Below, piece after piece: positions 11,505 through 20,577 of a DNA stretch of 64,000 nucleotides. The translations under genes were made by a program, and so were the position numbers. How positions within the stretch are numbered: position 1 is the stretch's first letter; each line of letters starts with the position of its first letter. The notes below the pieces were generated by a model. It made no database searches. It saw only the letters and a program-made list of their open reading frames with translations, and had not been told where the DNA came from. The stretch spans positions 1,552,501 through 1,616,500 of the forward strand of contig NZ_JAUTBL010000002.1 of the NCBI RefSeq assembly GCF_030819275.1, in the 5' to 3' direction. The DNA is from Agrobacterium larrymoorei. Its GTDB lineage: Bacteria > Pseudomonadota > Alphaproteobacteria > Rhizobiales > Rhizobiaceae.

Positions 11505-12152
11505 TCAAATTCCAAGCAGCATGCGCACCACAGGCTCCAGCCCACGTCCCAGCGCACGCGTGTTTTCGGCGTCCAAATGAACGCCATCGAGCGGTGTCGT
11601 CACCGCAACGGAAGCCGCATCGAAGAAGGCGCACCCCTTGTCATCCGCCAGATCGCGATAGAGCGAACCCATCATCGTCGACTGCTCGATGGCACCCGCA
11701 TACATGGCGGCGAACATCTCGTTTGCCGTTTCGCAAATATGCGGCGGCGAAACGATCAGAATTTCCGGCTCGTCGTGATCGTCAAAGGACCAGGCATGAT
11801 GCCGGATAAGACTGACCAGCCGCTCCACGCCCTTGACTGCCCCCACCGCAGAACCTGCACCGATACCACGCTTCAGATCGTTGGTGCCGAGCATGACGAT
11901 GACGAGATCGAGTGGCCCATGGCTGTGAAGGATCGTCGGAAGCAGCGTCGCGCCATTGCGGTCGCAATCTGCCAGATGATCGTCATAAGCGGTGGTACGC
12001 CCGTTCAAGCCTTCGGCGATGACATTGACGTCGCCACCCAGCGCCTTTTGCAGGACGCTCGGCCAGCGATCTTCAAAGGCATGACGTCCGAGATTTTCGG
12101 CGTCATATCCCCATGTCAGGCTGTCGCCATAGCAAAGAACGGTCTTCGTCAC
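11505..12152 (-). CDS. SGNH-family esterase / arylesterase
   Basis: A 215-residue SGNH hydrolase. Block I is YGDSLTWG with the nucleophile Ser, block III is LGTNDLK, and the catalytic Asp/His lie in DGVHLDAENT. The sequence resembles the MsAcT/arylesterase acyltransferase group, which hydrolyses or transfers short acyl groups. There is no signal peptide, so it is cytoplasmic. I start at GTG 12152, preceded by GGAGG at a good distance; the longer frame to 12188 has no binding site. Its place inside the pdh operon, between E2 and E3, is unexplained. Confidence 0.85.
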   Translation of the reverse strand: MTKTVLCYGDSLTWGYDAENLGRHAFEDRWPSVLQKALGGDVNVIAEGLNGRTTAYDDHLADCDRNGATLLPTILHSHGPLDLVIVMLGTNDLKRGIGAGSAVGAVKGVERLVSLIRHHAWSFDDHDEPEILIVSPPHICETANEMFAAMYAGAIEQSTMMGSLYRDLADDKGCAFFDAASVAVTTPLDGVHLDAENTRALGRGLEPVVRMLLGI

Positions 12153-12212
12153 ATCCGCCTCCAGAAGGAGAAGAGCCGAAGGCTGCAATCAGCATCCGGC
12201 TCGACCATTTTA

Positions 12213-13607
12213 TCAGACCAGCATCGACATCGGGCTTTCGATGTAGCGCTTGAAGGCGGAAGCGAGTTCCGCGCCGAGCGCACCATCGATCACGCGGTGG
12301 TCGAAGGCGAAGGTCGCCGTCATTACCGTACCGACTTCGATCTTGCCGCCGCGAACGACCGGCTTCTCGACGCCAGCGCCGATAGAGACGATCGAAGCCT
12401 GCGGCAGGTTGACGATCGACGTGAAGGACGAGACACCGAACATGCCGAGGTTGGACACGGATGTCGTGCCACCCTGGTATTCTTCCGGCTTCAGCTTCTT
12501 GTCGCGAGCGCGCTTGGCCAGATCCTTGACCTCGTTGGAGATAGCCGACAGCGACTTCTCCTCGGCCTTGCGGACGATTGGCGTGATCAGGCCATCCGGG
12601 ATCGACACAGCCACACCGACATCGGCGTGCTTGTGAAGAACACGAGCGGTCGATGTCCAGGAAGCATTCGCCATCGGAACATCACGCAGTGCAAGCGCCA
12701 TAGCCTTGATGATGAAGTCGTTGACGGAGAGCTTGAAGGCCGGAACCTCGCCCTTCTCTGTCTTCTTCACCGGTGCGGAAGCGTTGATCTCGGCACGAAG
12801 CTTCAGCATTGCATCGAGTTCGCATTCCATCGACACCGTGTAGGACGGAACCGTCTGGGTCGACTCGGTCAGGCGCGAAGCAATGGTCTTGCGCATACCG
12901 TCATGTGGCAGAAGCTCGTAGGAGCCTTCGGCAAACAGCTTGAGAACGCTGTCATCCGACGGACCCTTGGCAGCGACCGGAGCCGGAGCGGCAGACGATG
13001 CAGGTGCCGGTGCTGCGGCGGTTGCTGCCTTCGCGCCACCGGACGCGACAGCCTTTTCGACGTCCGACTTGACGATGCGGCCATGCGGGCCGGAGCCGGA
13101 CACAGCAGACAGATCAAGACCGGCATCCTTCGCCATGCGGCGTGCCAGTGGCGAAGCGAAGAGACGCTCGCCGGACTTGGAAACAGGTGCTGGCGTGGAA
13201 GCAGCAGCCGCCTGATCGGCAACCGGCTTGTCAGCCTTGGGAGCCGCTTCAGACTTCGCTTCCTTCGGCGCCTCGGCCTTGACTTCCTGCTTGGGAGCCT
13301 CTGCCTTTGCCTCAGACTTGGCAGGAGCGGCATCGCCACCCTTTGCCGCCTCAGCCACGTCTTCGCCTTCGCCTGCGAGGATGGCGATCAAGGCATTCAC
13401 CTTGACCGCTTCGGTGCCGGCAGGGACCACGATCTTCGCGACCGTGCCCTCGTCCACGGCTTCCACTTCCATGGTCGCCTTGTCGGTTTCGATTTCGGCA
13501 ATCACGTCGCCGGGAGCAACCTTGTCGCCTTCCTTGACCAGCCACTTGGCCAGATTGCCCTCTTCCATTGTCGGGGAAAGGGCAGGCATAGTGATGTTGA
13601 TAGGCAT
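12213..13607 (-). CDS. pdhC: pyruvate dehydrogenase E2, dihydrolipoyl acetyltransferase
   Basis: Core of the PDH complex: carries acetyl groups on lipoate and passes them to CoA. Of 464 residues, one lipoyl domain comes first with the modified Lys43 in [13 protein letters not shown] long Ala/Lys/Glu/Pro-rich linker follows, then the peripheral-subunit-binding domain ([17 protein letters not shown], about 150-187). The catalytic domain has His437 and Asp441 in DHRVIDG. It follows pdhB with about 15 bp between them. Confidence 0.97.
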   Translation of the reverse strand: MPINITMPALSPTMEEGNLAKWLVKEGDKVAPGDVIAEIETDKATMEVEAVDEGTVAKIVVPAGTEAVKVNALIAILAGEGEDVAEAAKGGDAAPAKSEAKAEAPKQEVKAEAPKEAKSEAAPKADKPVADQAAAASTPAPVSKSGERLFASPLARRMAKDAGLDLSAVSGSGPHGRIVKSDVEKAVASGGAKAATAAAPAPASSAAPAPVAAKGPSDDSVLKLFAEGSYELLPHDGMRKTIASRLTESTQTVPSYTVSMECELDAMLKLRAEINASAPVKKTEKGEVPAFKLSVNDFIIKAMALALRDVPMANASWTSTARVLHKHADVGVAVSIPDGLITPIVRKAEEKSLSAISNEVKDLAKRARDKKLKPEEYQGGTTSVSNLGMFGVSSFTSIVNLPQASIVSIGAGVEKPVVRGGKIEVGTVMTATFAFDHRVIDGALGAELASAFKRYIESPMSMLV

Positions 13608-13622
13608 CGAAACGCCCTCCCC

Positions 13623-15050
13623 TTACTTGTAGCAGACGGCTTTGACAGCCTGGATGACTTCGTCAACGTTCGGCAAAGCCAGCTTCTCCAGGTTTGCAGC
13701 GTAAGGCATTGGAACGTCCTTACCGGCAATGGTCAGGATCGGTGCATCGAGATAATCGAAGGCAGCGCGCTGAACCTGGTTGGAGATGAAGTCACCGACC
13801 GATGACTGCGGGAAGCCTTCTTCGACCGTGACCAGACGACCGGTCTTCTTGACGGATTCGATCACCGTCGGAAGATCCATCGGACGGATGGTACGAAGGT
13901 CGATCAGCTCGACATCGATGCCTTCCTTTTCCAACTCGGCGACAGCCTTGACCGCATAGGTCATGCCGATACCGAAGGAAACGATGGTGGCGTCCTTGCC
14001 CTTGCGGTGAATGCGCGCCTTGCCGATCGGCAGGACGAAATCATCCAGCTTCGGCACTTCGAAGCTCTGACCGTAAAGGATTTCGTTTTCAAGGAAGATG
14101 ACCGGGTTCGGATCGCGGATAGCCGCCTTCAAAAGACCCTTTGCGTCGGCTGCCGTGTAAGGCATGACGACCTTGAGGCCTGGGATGTGGCTGTACCAAG
14201 CGGCATAGCACTGTGAGTGCTGAGCCGCCACGCGGGCAGCAGCACCCGACGGACCACGGAACACCATCGGTGCACCCATCTGACCACCAGACATATAGAG
14301 CGTCTTGGCAGCAGAGTTGACGATCTGGTCGATCGCCTGCATGGCGAAGTTGAACGTCATGAATTCGACGATCGGCTTCAGGCCGGTCATGGCAGCACCG
14401 ACGCCGATACCGGCAAAGCCGTGCTCGGTGATCGGCGTATCGATGACGCGCTTTGCGCCGAATTCCTGCAGAAGACCCTGGGTGATCTTGTAGGCGCCCT
14501 GGTACTCGGCAACTTCTTCGCCCATGACGAAGACGTTTTCGTCCGAGCGCATTTCTTCGGCCATGGCGTCGCGCAGAGCTTCACGTACGGTCTGAGTGGC
14601 GAACTCGGTGCTCTCCGGAATATCCGGATCGGCAGCAACTTCGATCTTCGGCGCAGCTGGAGCCTTCGCCGTCTCTTTCAAAGCGGACGGTTCTTCGCTG
14701 GCTTCGCGAGCCTTGCCGCCGGCAGCGTCAGAACCCGAGCCTGCGGCTTCGGCCTTTGGCTCTTCCTTCTTCGGTGCGGCGGAAGACGACAGGTCATCTG
14801 CGCTTTCGCCTTCCTGAAGGAGAACGGCAATTGCCGTATTCACCTTGACGTTTTCGGTACCGGCATCGATCAGAATCTTGCCGATGACGCCCTCGTCCAC
14901 GGCTTCGACTTCCATCGTCGCCTTGTCGGTTTCGATTTCCGCGATCACGTCGCCGGAGGTGACCTTGTCACCCTCTTTCTTCAACCACTTGGAAAGCGTG
15001 CCTTCCTCCATGGTGGGGGAAAGGGCGGGCATAAGAATTTCTACTGGCAT
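13623..15050 (-). CDS. pdhB: pyruvate dehydrogenase E1 beta with N-terminal lipoyl domain
   Basis: Beta chain of the thiamine-dependent E1 component. The 475 residues start with a complete lipoyl domain (Lys43 in [12 protein letters not shown]) and an acidic, Ala-rich linker up to about residue 140. The transketolase-like pyrimidine-binding and C-terminal domains follow (for example [16 protein letters not shown] and [12 protein letters not shown]). A lipoyl domain on E1-beta is characteristic of alphaproteobacterial PDH and means two subunits per complex can be lipoylated by the downstream LipA product. Confidence 0.97.
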   Translation of the reverse strand: MPVEILMPALSPTMEEGTLSKWLKKEGDKVTSGDVIAEIETDKATMEVEAVDEGVIGKILIDAGTENVKVNTAIAVLLQEGESADDLSSSAAPKKEEPKAEAAGSGSDAAGGKAREASEEPSALKETAKAPAAPKIEVAADPDIPESTEFATQTVREALRDAMAEEMRSDENVFVMGEEVAEYQGAYKITQGLLQEFGAKRVIDTPITEHGFAGIGVGAAMTGLKPIVEFMTFNFAMQAIDQIVNSAAKTLYMSGGQMGAPMVFRGPSGAAARVAAQHSQCYAAWYSHIPGLKVVMPYTAADAKGLLKAAIRDPNPVIFLENEILYGQSFEVPKLDDFVLPIGKARIHRKGKDATIVSFGIGMTYAVKAVAELEKEGIDVELIDLRTIRPMDLPTVIESVKKTGRLVTVEEGFPQSSVGDFISNQVQRAAFDYLDAPILTIAGKDVPMPYAANLEKLALPNVDEVIQAVKAVCYK

Positions 15051-15067
15051 TGTTTTCCCTTTCCCGA

Positions 15068-16114
15068 TCAGAGCAGAATGTCGGTGTAAAGCTCGGATAC
15101 ATCCGGCTCTGGATCGTTCTGGGCAAAGTCGGCGCTGTCGGCCACGATGTCACGGACATCCTTGTCGATCGCCTTCAGCTCGTCTTCGCTTGCCCAGCCC
15201 TGCTCCATGAGCCGCGCCTTGACCTGCTCGATCGGGTCATGCTCGGAGCGCATCTTCTGCACTTCGTCCTTGGAACGATACTTGGCCGGGTCGGACATGG
15301 AGTGACCGCGATAGCGATAGGTCAGCATTTCCAGAATGATCGGACCCTTGCCGGAGCGGCAATGCTCGAGAGCTTCGTCCGCAGCAGCCTTGACGGCGCG
15401 AACGTCCATGCCGTCCACCTGAACACCGGGAATGCCGAAGCCGGAGCCGCGAAGCGAATAGTTCGACTGCGCCGTGGCACGGCTGGTCGAGGTGCCCATG
15501 GCGTAACGGTTGTTCTCGACGATGTAGATGATTGGCAGTTTCCAGAGAGCAGCCATGTTGAAGCTCTCATAGACCTGACCCTGGTTGGCCGCACCGTCAC
15601 CGAAATAGGTCACCGACACGTTGTCGTTGCCGCGATACTTATTGGCAAAAGCAAGACCGGTACCAAGCGAAACCTGCGCACCGACGATGCCGTGGCCGCC
15701 GTAAAAATGCTTCTCCTTGGAGAACATGTGCATCGAGCCGCCCTTACCCTTGGAAAGGCCGCCACGACGTCCGGTGAGTTCCGCCATCACACCGCGCGGG
15801 CTCATGCCGGCGGCCAGCATATGGCCGTGGTCACGATAGGCGGTGATGACCTGATCGCCTTCCTTCTGCGACATCTGCATACCAACGACAACGGCTTCCT
15901 GGCCGATGTAGAGGTGACAGAAACCGCCAATGAAGCCCATGCCATAAAGCTGGCCGGCCTTTTCCTCGAAGCGGCGAATGAGCAGCATCTCGCGATAGGC
16001 GTGGAGTTCTTCGTCCTTGCCGAAATCCGGAGCATTCTTGCCGGTGAATTCCTTGGCAGGCGTCTTTGCCGTTGTCTTGCGGCCGGATACAGACGCGTTT
16101 TTGCGCGGCGCCAT
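15068..16114 (-). CDS. pdhA: pyruvate dehydrogenase E1 alpha
   Basis: Alpha chain of E1, which binds thiamine diphosphate and decarboxylates pyruvate. The 348 residues carry the ThDP motif from GDG at 172-174 (GDGAANQG) to IVENN. The phosphorylation-loop-like stretch [15 protein letters not shown] is conserved as in other E1-alpha chains. The first ~30 residues are a basic, flexible extension. It is the first gene of the pdh run and is separated by only 17 bp from pdhB. Confidence 0.97.
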   Translation of the reverse strand: MAPRKNASVSGRKTTAKTPAKEFTGKNAPDFGKDEELHAYREMLLIRRFEEKAGQLYGMGFIGGFCHLYIGQEAVVVGMQMSQKEGDQVITAYRDHGHMLAAGMSPRGVMAELTGRRGGLSKGKGGSMHMFSKEKHFYGGHGIVGAQVSLGTGLAFANKYRGNDNVSVTYFGDGAANQGQVYESFNMAALWKLPIIYIVENNRYAMGTSTSRATAQSNYSLRGSGFGIPGVQVDGMDVRAVKAAADEALEHCRSGKGPIILEMLTYRYRGHSMSDPAKYRSKDEVQKMRSEHDPIEQVKARLMEQGWASEDELKAIDKDVRDIVADSADFAQNDPEPDVSELYTDILL

Positions 16115-16265
16115 TCATCCCTCCCTAGTTGAATTAGAATGGTTGGATCGGCGCGTAACATATGCAAGAAAGGTCGCCACAGCAATGCCATAAACGCATG
16201 GCACATATTCTAAGTAAACGACTGTAATTAAAAATAAATTCCACGATTAACTGAAATTAGGTTAA

Positions 16266-16583
16266 TCACATATATCCATTCATGATCACGATTTCGTCCG
16301 GTTTCGACATATTCAACTGGTAACGCGAAATCTCATCGATCATATCCCGCTCAAGCGAGCCATCGCTCATCAATTCCACCTGACGCTCAAGCGCCACGCG
16401 GGTCTTCACGATCTTGTCGCGCTCAGCGGTTCTGGCAATGCGCTGACGCTCCAGCCGCTCCATGGCTTCAAGCCCGAAATCACCATGAATGGAATGATAG
16501 CCGAAATAGGAAAGAAAGGCGACCGTGATCGCTGGAACAACAAGACGGCCGAACCGTCTTTTCTTATGATGCTTCGTCCACAT
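16266..16583 (-). CDS. ftsB: FtsB/DivIC-type septum formation protein
   Basis: A 105-residue bitopic membrane protein: a basic cytoplasmic N-terminus (MWTKHHKKRRFGR), one helix (about 15-30), then a heptad-rich coiled coil (RLERQRIARTAERDKIVKTR). This is the layout of FtsB/DivIC, which bridges FtsL and FtsQ in the divisome. The start at 16583 was chosen because the 56 upstream codons of the open frame do not resemble the family. Placement before pdhA is common in rhizobia. Confidence 0.87.
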   Translation of the reverse strand: MWTKHHKKRRFGRLVVPAITVAFLSYFGYHSIHGDFGLEAMERLERQRIARTAERDKIVKTRVALERQVELMSDGSLERDMIDEISRYQLNMSKPDEIVIMNGYM

Positions 16584-16814
16584 ACTCTGAAAACAGCCTT
16601 CAAACGCGCTACTGGAATCACAATAGCCGCATTTGCTTAACCATCCGTTGACCGTGTTTTCGGCGAACGTCTCCTCCTGGGCAGCGTGGCCACGCGCACT
16701 CTTCACCTCATCAAACGCGTCGCTAATTGCCCATCCGCTTTTCTTGTGCAATGTTGGGCCGGTAACGACCGCACGTTCCGGGGTTGATCTGGACGGTCAT
16801 GTCGTTGCCGGTGG

Positions 16815-18103
16815 GTGCACAAATTATCTAGAATCACTGGCCTCGGACGAAGCGAACTCGTCCTTCTCGTTGCAGCCCTTACGGGCTTAGCTCGATTTCC
16901 CTCGACATCATGCTCCCTGCTCTACCGGATATCGGTGTGGCATTGGTGTCCTCTTCGTCCAATCGTGCGCAACTAACCATCGGCGCTTTCCTCCTTGGGG
17001 CAGCAATATCATCCTTTGTCGTCGGCCCAGTCGCAGATCGCTGTGGCCGTCGCCCACCCATCCTGTGTGGGCTTCTCGTATTCGTGGGCGCCTCGCTCCT
17101 CGCGCCCTTTGCGCAGAGCATGGAAATGATGCTTGTTCTTCGGTTCATTCAAGGAGCAGGAGCTGGCACGACTCGCCTGTCCCAGGCCATCTTGCGAGAT
17201 CGCTATTCTGGAAACGAGATGGCGAAAGCCATGTCGCTCGTCTTGATGGTGTTCCTTATCATGCCCACTCTCGCGCCGCTGATGGGCCAAGTCATTTTGA
17301 TGGTCAGCGGTTGGCGCGGCGTCTTTTTTACGATGGCGGTACTTGGGCTTGTGATACTGGTCTGGACATGGTGGAGATTGCCGGAGACGCTGGCTCCCGC
17401 GGACAGGCGGCCCCTAAGCTTCCGCTCGGTCTGGGCCGGGCTGGCTATTATTGCCGGAGACCGCAGCGCGATTGGATATGGCATAGCAGCTATGCTGCTG
17501 CTCGGCACACTTTACGGCTTCATCGCAACTGCCCAACCGCTTTATGGTCAAGCTTACGGGCTGGGAGGTCACTTCGCGCTTGCGATGGCGGGTACAGCAG
17601 TCGTCCAGTCAATTGCAGCCTTCGCTTGTTCGCGCCTGATCCCCTCGTTCGGCGCGCAGGCTGTAGGCATCACCGCGCTCACAACCCACATCGCTTTCGC
17701 CGGTATGGCGTTGATTATGCTTTATCTTAACCTCCTGCCGTTCTGGCTGCTCCTTCTTATCATCACCGCGATGATGGCGATGTTCACATGGGCAGACGCA
17801 ACGCTTGGAGCCCTCTCAATGATGAATCTTGGAAAAATCGCCGGTACGGCCGCATCGGCATTCGGAGCGATCCAGCAATTGGGTGCGACCTTGCTCGGCT
17901 CGCTCATAGGCCAATGCTATAATGGAACGCCGCGCGCATTGTTCTGGGGATCGGTAATTCTGGGAGCAATCGCGCTTGGCTCAGCGTTCTTGGCGGGGAA
18001 AATCCCAAATTCGGTGAAACGCTTTCAGGGCCTACCGTCCTGCAACGCCAACCACCGTCCAGGCGTGATGCCAAAGGCATCGCGAAAATGCCGCGTGAGA
18101 TGA
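16815..18103 (+). pseudogene. frameshifted Bcr/CflA-type MFS drug transporter
   Basis: From 16910 the frame encodes eleven or so transmembrane helices of an MFS drug:H+ antiporter, including the motif-A loop GPVADRCGRRP. The family's first helix is missing from this frame but is present one frame over: from GTG 16815 the codons give SELVLLVAALTGL, then at 16885-16891 (GGCTTAG) the frame must change to continue SSISLDIMLPALPDIG. Adding one A restores a 429-residue protein. No binding site precedes the internal ATG at 16910, so a shorter functional start is unlikely. Its 3' end overlaps the convergent AraC gene by 79 bp. Confidence 0.75.
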
Positions 18104-18912
18104 GCTTGGTCCGCAAAGCCTGCTTCGACTGCCGCGCCCGCCAAGCTGCCTCCCGCCAACAGCAATTGCTTCGACCGGGCCAGTCGGCGCATGACGAGAT
18201 AGCGGTGCGGGCTGGTGCCGAATACCTGCCTGAAATGCCGCGCCAAAGCATAGCGGTCCAGCCCGGTGATCGCCTCGAGCGTCGCGGATCGCACCGGTTC
18301 GTCGCTATGACTGAGAAGAAAGTCCCGCGCCTGCAAGACGGCCGATTGCGCGACCTTGGTAACGCGCTTGCGAGGCTCTCCTGCTTCGTAAGACAGAATC
18401 GTTGCGATCCGCTGGATTGCATCGTCCTTGGCAAGGTCATCCGGCTCGTGATCGAGATCCGACAGAATGTAGGCAAGCGCACCCGACAACTCGGCATTGG
18501 CGACAACAGGATCCGGCACGAATGGCAACGAACGAGAGTAACCGTCGATGGCGCCGATCAACTCAGGCGGCATGTAGACCATACGATAGATCAGCCCTGC
18601 ATCCGTACCAGCAGCCCCGTCATGGATTTCATCTGGATGCAGCACGATGACGTTTCCGGGCATGCTGAACCGCTCGACGCCACGATAGCGAAAGGTTTGC
18701 ACGCCGTGCATGGTCAGCCCCAATGCGTAAGTGTCGTGTCGATGCGGTGTAAACCCATTGCCGTGGAACCGTACCTCGGTCCGCTCGATCCCTCGACTTT
18801 CCGCAACCACGCGCACGCCCGGCTGAAAATCCACGCACGAACGTTCAAGACCCAGCGCCCGCTGGACCGCTAGTTGCTCGATGTCCGCAATACCTTCAAA
18901 GGAGTAAGACAT
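18025..18912 (-). CDS. AraC-family transcriptional regulator
   Basis: About 295 residues. The N-terminal half is an AraC-type cupin sensor with HRHDTYALGLTMHGVQTFRYRG and HPDEIHDG. The C-terminal ~100 residues hold two helix-turn-helix units (LEAITGLDRYALARHFRQVFG and AGFADQAHLTRHFRDAFG). The ATG at 18912 overlaps the divergent DUF2000 start (CATG read on both strands). A GTG three codons upstream is also possible, and neither has a strong ribosome binding site. It probably controls the DUF2000 gene and the MFS gene. Confidence 0.85.
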   Translation of the reverse strand: MSYSFEGIADIEQLAVQRALGLERSCVDFQPGVRVVAESRGIERTEVRFHGNGFTPHRHDTYALGLTMHGVQTFRYRGVERFSMPGNVIVLHPDEIHDGAAGTDAGLIYRMVYMPPELIGAIDGYSRSLPFVPDPVVANAELSGALAYILSDLDHEPDDLAKDDAIQRIATILSYEAGEPRKRVTKVAQSAVLQARDFLLSHSDEPVRSATLEAITGLDRYALARHFRQVFGTSPHRYLVMRRLARSKQLLLAGGSLAGAAVEAGFADQAHLTRHFRDAFGITPGRWLALQDGRP

Positions 18913-19318
18913 GTTCGACACCAAAATCGGGATCATCATCCGCGATGACCTTGCAACGTGGCAAAAGCTTAACGTCACCGCTTTTCTGACAAGCGGCATC
19001 ATTGCTCAATCGCCCGCGATCATCGGCGAACCATATCGGGATGCCGCGGATAATGTCTACAATCCGATGTCGATCCAGCCAATCGTGGTTCTGACAGCTG
19101 ATCAGGAGACGCTAAGAACAATCCATCGGCGGACGTTGGAGCGGGATGTCACTGCATCAGCCTATATCGAAGAGATGTTCGCGACCGGTCACGACGCCGC
19201 CAATCGAGAGGTCTTTGCAAAGTTCGCACCGGACAATGCAAAGCTCGTCGGCCTTGCGTTACGGTCCGACAAGAAGATCGTCGACAAGATTTGCAAGGGA
19301 GCCAAGATGCATCCCTGA
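18911..19318 (+). CDS. DUF2000 family protein
   Basis: 135 residues matching the DUF2000 family, whose members are often found next to AraC regulators. The function is unknown; the fold is thought to resemble peptidyl-tRNA hydrolase-like proteins (recalled, not tested). AAGGAG lies 6 bases before the ATG, a good binding site inside the start of the divergent regulator. The product is cytoplasmic with no membrane segment. Confidence 0.82.
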   Translation: MFDTKIGIIIRDDLATWQKLNVTAFLTSGIIAQSPAIIGEPYRDAADNVYNPMSIQPIVVLTADQETLRTIHRRTLERDVTASAYIEEMFATGHDAANREVFAKFAPDNAKLVGLALRSDKKIVDKICKGAKMHP

Positions 19319-19392
19319 TGACTCCCATAAAAGTCGCCGCTCGGTGATCGGGCCTGATCAAGCGCGCACGGAATTTACAGGAAAGAACACGC

Positions 19393-19659
19393 TCACCGTT
19401 TCGCCTTCGGCAACCGGTTCGAGATCGTGCCTCCGAGATGTTTGTTGAAGACAATGGCCGACAGGCCGTTCAGCTCGAAGCCGTTTTCCGTGCGACCACC
19501 AAGGATAGACGCGACGAGGAAACCCGGCATCCAGAATGCTGTAAAAGCCGGATGATCCGCGATGTGGCAGGTTGCGGCGAAGGTGATGTCTGGTCTGCCC
19601 TCCACCTCTCCCCCAATGGCCAAAAGAAAGAAGGGGCAGCGTAACCGCCACCCCTTCAT
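19393..19659 (-). CDS. hypothetical small hydrophobic protein
   Basis: An 88-codon open frame with hydrophobic stretches (FFLLAIGG, then AFWMPGFLVASILGG). I recognise no family. The start codon lies inside the stem of what looks like the ssb terminator and no binding site is evident, which counts against it. The composition reads more like protein than the other frames here, hence it is listed with low confidence. Confidence 0.3.
   Translation of the reverse strand: MKGWRLRCPFFLLAIGGEVEGRPDITFAATCHIADHPAFTAFWMPGFLVASILGGRTENGFELNGLSAIVFNKHLGGTISNRLPKAKR
19622..19656 (-). terminator. rho-independent terminator after ssb
   Basis: Minus-strand stem AAGGGG/CCCCTT around a 14-base loop, followed by the pyrimidine run CTTTCTTTT. 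It lies about 60 bp beyond the ssb stop. Confidence 0.6.
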
Positions 19660-19715
19660 GTCGTCCTATCAGTCGGCATAAGAGCGCAAAACAACGCGTG
19701 CCTCAACCGCCGTCA

Positions 19716-20255
19716 TCAAAACGGGATATCGTCATCCAGATCGTTGGAGAAGTTGCTTCCAGACGACTGGCCGCCGCGCGATGCACCGCCACGCGAAGGC
19801 TGCTGGTCGTAACCGCCGCTGCTGCCACCACCATAGGAGCCGCCACCAGCATAATCGCCACCGCCGCCGAAATCTCCGCCACGGCCACCGCCGCCACCTT
19901 CGCCGCGACCGTCAAGCATGGTCAGCGTCGAATTGAAGCCCTGGAGAACGATTTCTGTCGAGTAACGGTCATTGCCGTTCTGGTCCTGCCACTTGCGGGT
20001 TTGCAGAGCGCCTTCGATGTAGAGTTTGGCGCCCTTCTTGACGTATTGCTCAACGACTTTGCAAAGGCCTTCGTTGAAGACGACGACAGTGTGCCATTCG
20101 GTCTTTTCCTTGCGCTCGCCGGAATTACGGTCGCGCCAGCTTTCCGACGTCGCTATGCGCAGATTGGCGATCGGACGGCCATCCTGCGTGCGGCGAATTT
20201 CTGGATCTGCGCCGACATTTCCGACCAGAATAACCTTGTTTACGCTGCCAGCCAT
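19716..20255 (-). CDS. ssb: single-stranded DNA-binding protein
   Basis: Coats single-stranded DNA in replication, repair and recombination. The 179 residues consist of an OB fold (1 to about 110, NKVILVGNVGADPEIR), a glycine-rich flexible linker with YAGGGSYGGG repeats, and the acidic tip DDDIPF that recruits partner proteins. It is divergent from uvrA, and the shared intergenic region holds a LexA-type box. Confidence 0.97.
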   Translation of the reverse strand: MAGSVNKVILVGNVGADPEIRRTQDGRPIANLRIATSESWRDRNSGERKEKTEWHTVVVFNEGLCKVVEQYVKKGAKLYIEGALQTRKWQDQNGNDRYSTEIVLQGFNSTLTMLDGRGEGGGGGRGGDFGGGGDYAGGGSYGGGSSGGYDQQPSRGGASRGGQSSGSNFSNDLDDDIPF

Positions 20256-20402
20256 ATTTATCTTCCTGTCTGCCGAACGTCATGAACGGCATTTTTCCTG
20301 TTCAAAAGTCCCGCGCACCATAGACCATCCCTCGCCGCGATGGGCAGCGAATGGAACGACAATCCACAAGGAATGTTCTTGCCAACGGGCACGGTTGCAA
20401 TA

Positions 20403-20417
20403 TGTTCCTTTTTTGTT
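20403..20417. promoter_or_regulatory. LexA (SOS) box between ssb and uvrA
   Basis: GTTC-N7-GTTC, the direct-repeat SOS operator of alphaproteobacteria (established for Rhizobium and related groups). It sits 148 bp from the ssb start and 161 bp from the uvrA start, so it could serve either divergent gene. Confidence 0.8.
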
Positions 20418-20577
20418 CTATTAAAGCGTGGTGAGTGAGTCAAGCAGATCCAGAAGCATTCCCAGGCGAGAACGCGCCGGGCAAGACCATACCGGAACGT
20501 CAATCGTCTCGACACGCCGTTCCAGATGATGACATAAGAACCGATCCGTCCAAACACCTGAAATCCAGAGCCTTGCC

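Noticed and set aside
11331..13805. Very long open frame on the plus strand opposite pdhC and the SGNH gene
   Set aside because: It is the antisense shadow of GC-rich genes. The product has no family features and the minus strand is unambiguously coding.
19358..19651. Minus-strand frame of 97 codons overlapping the 19393-19659 frame
   Set aside because: Rich in Arg, His and Trp with no fold-like pattern. The overlapping frame looks slightly more protein-like.
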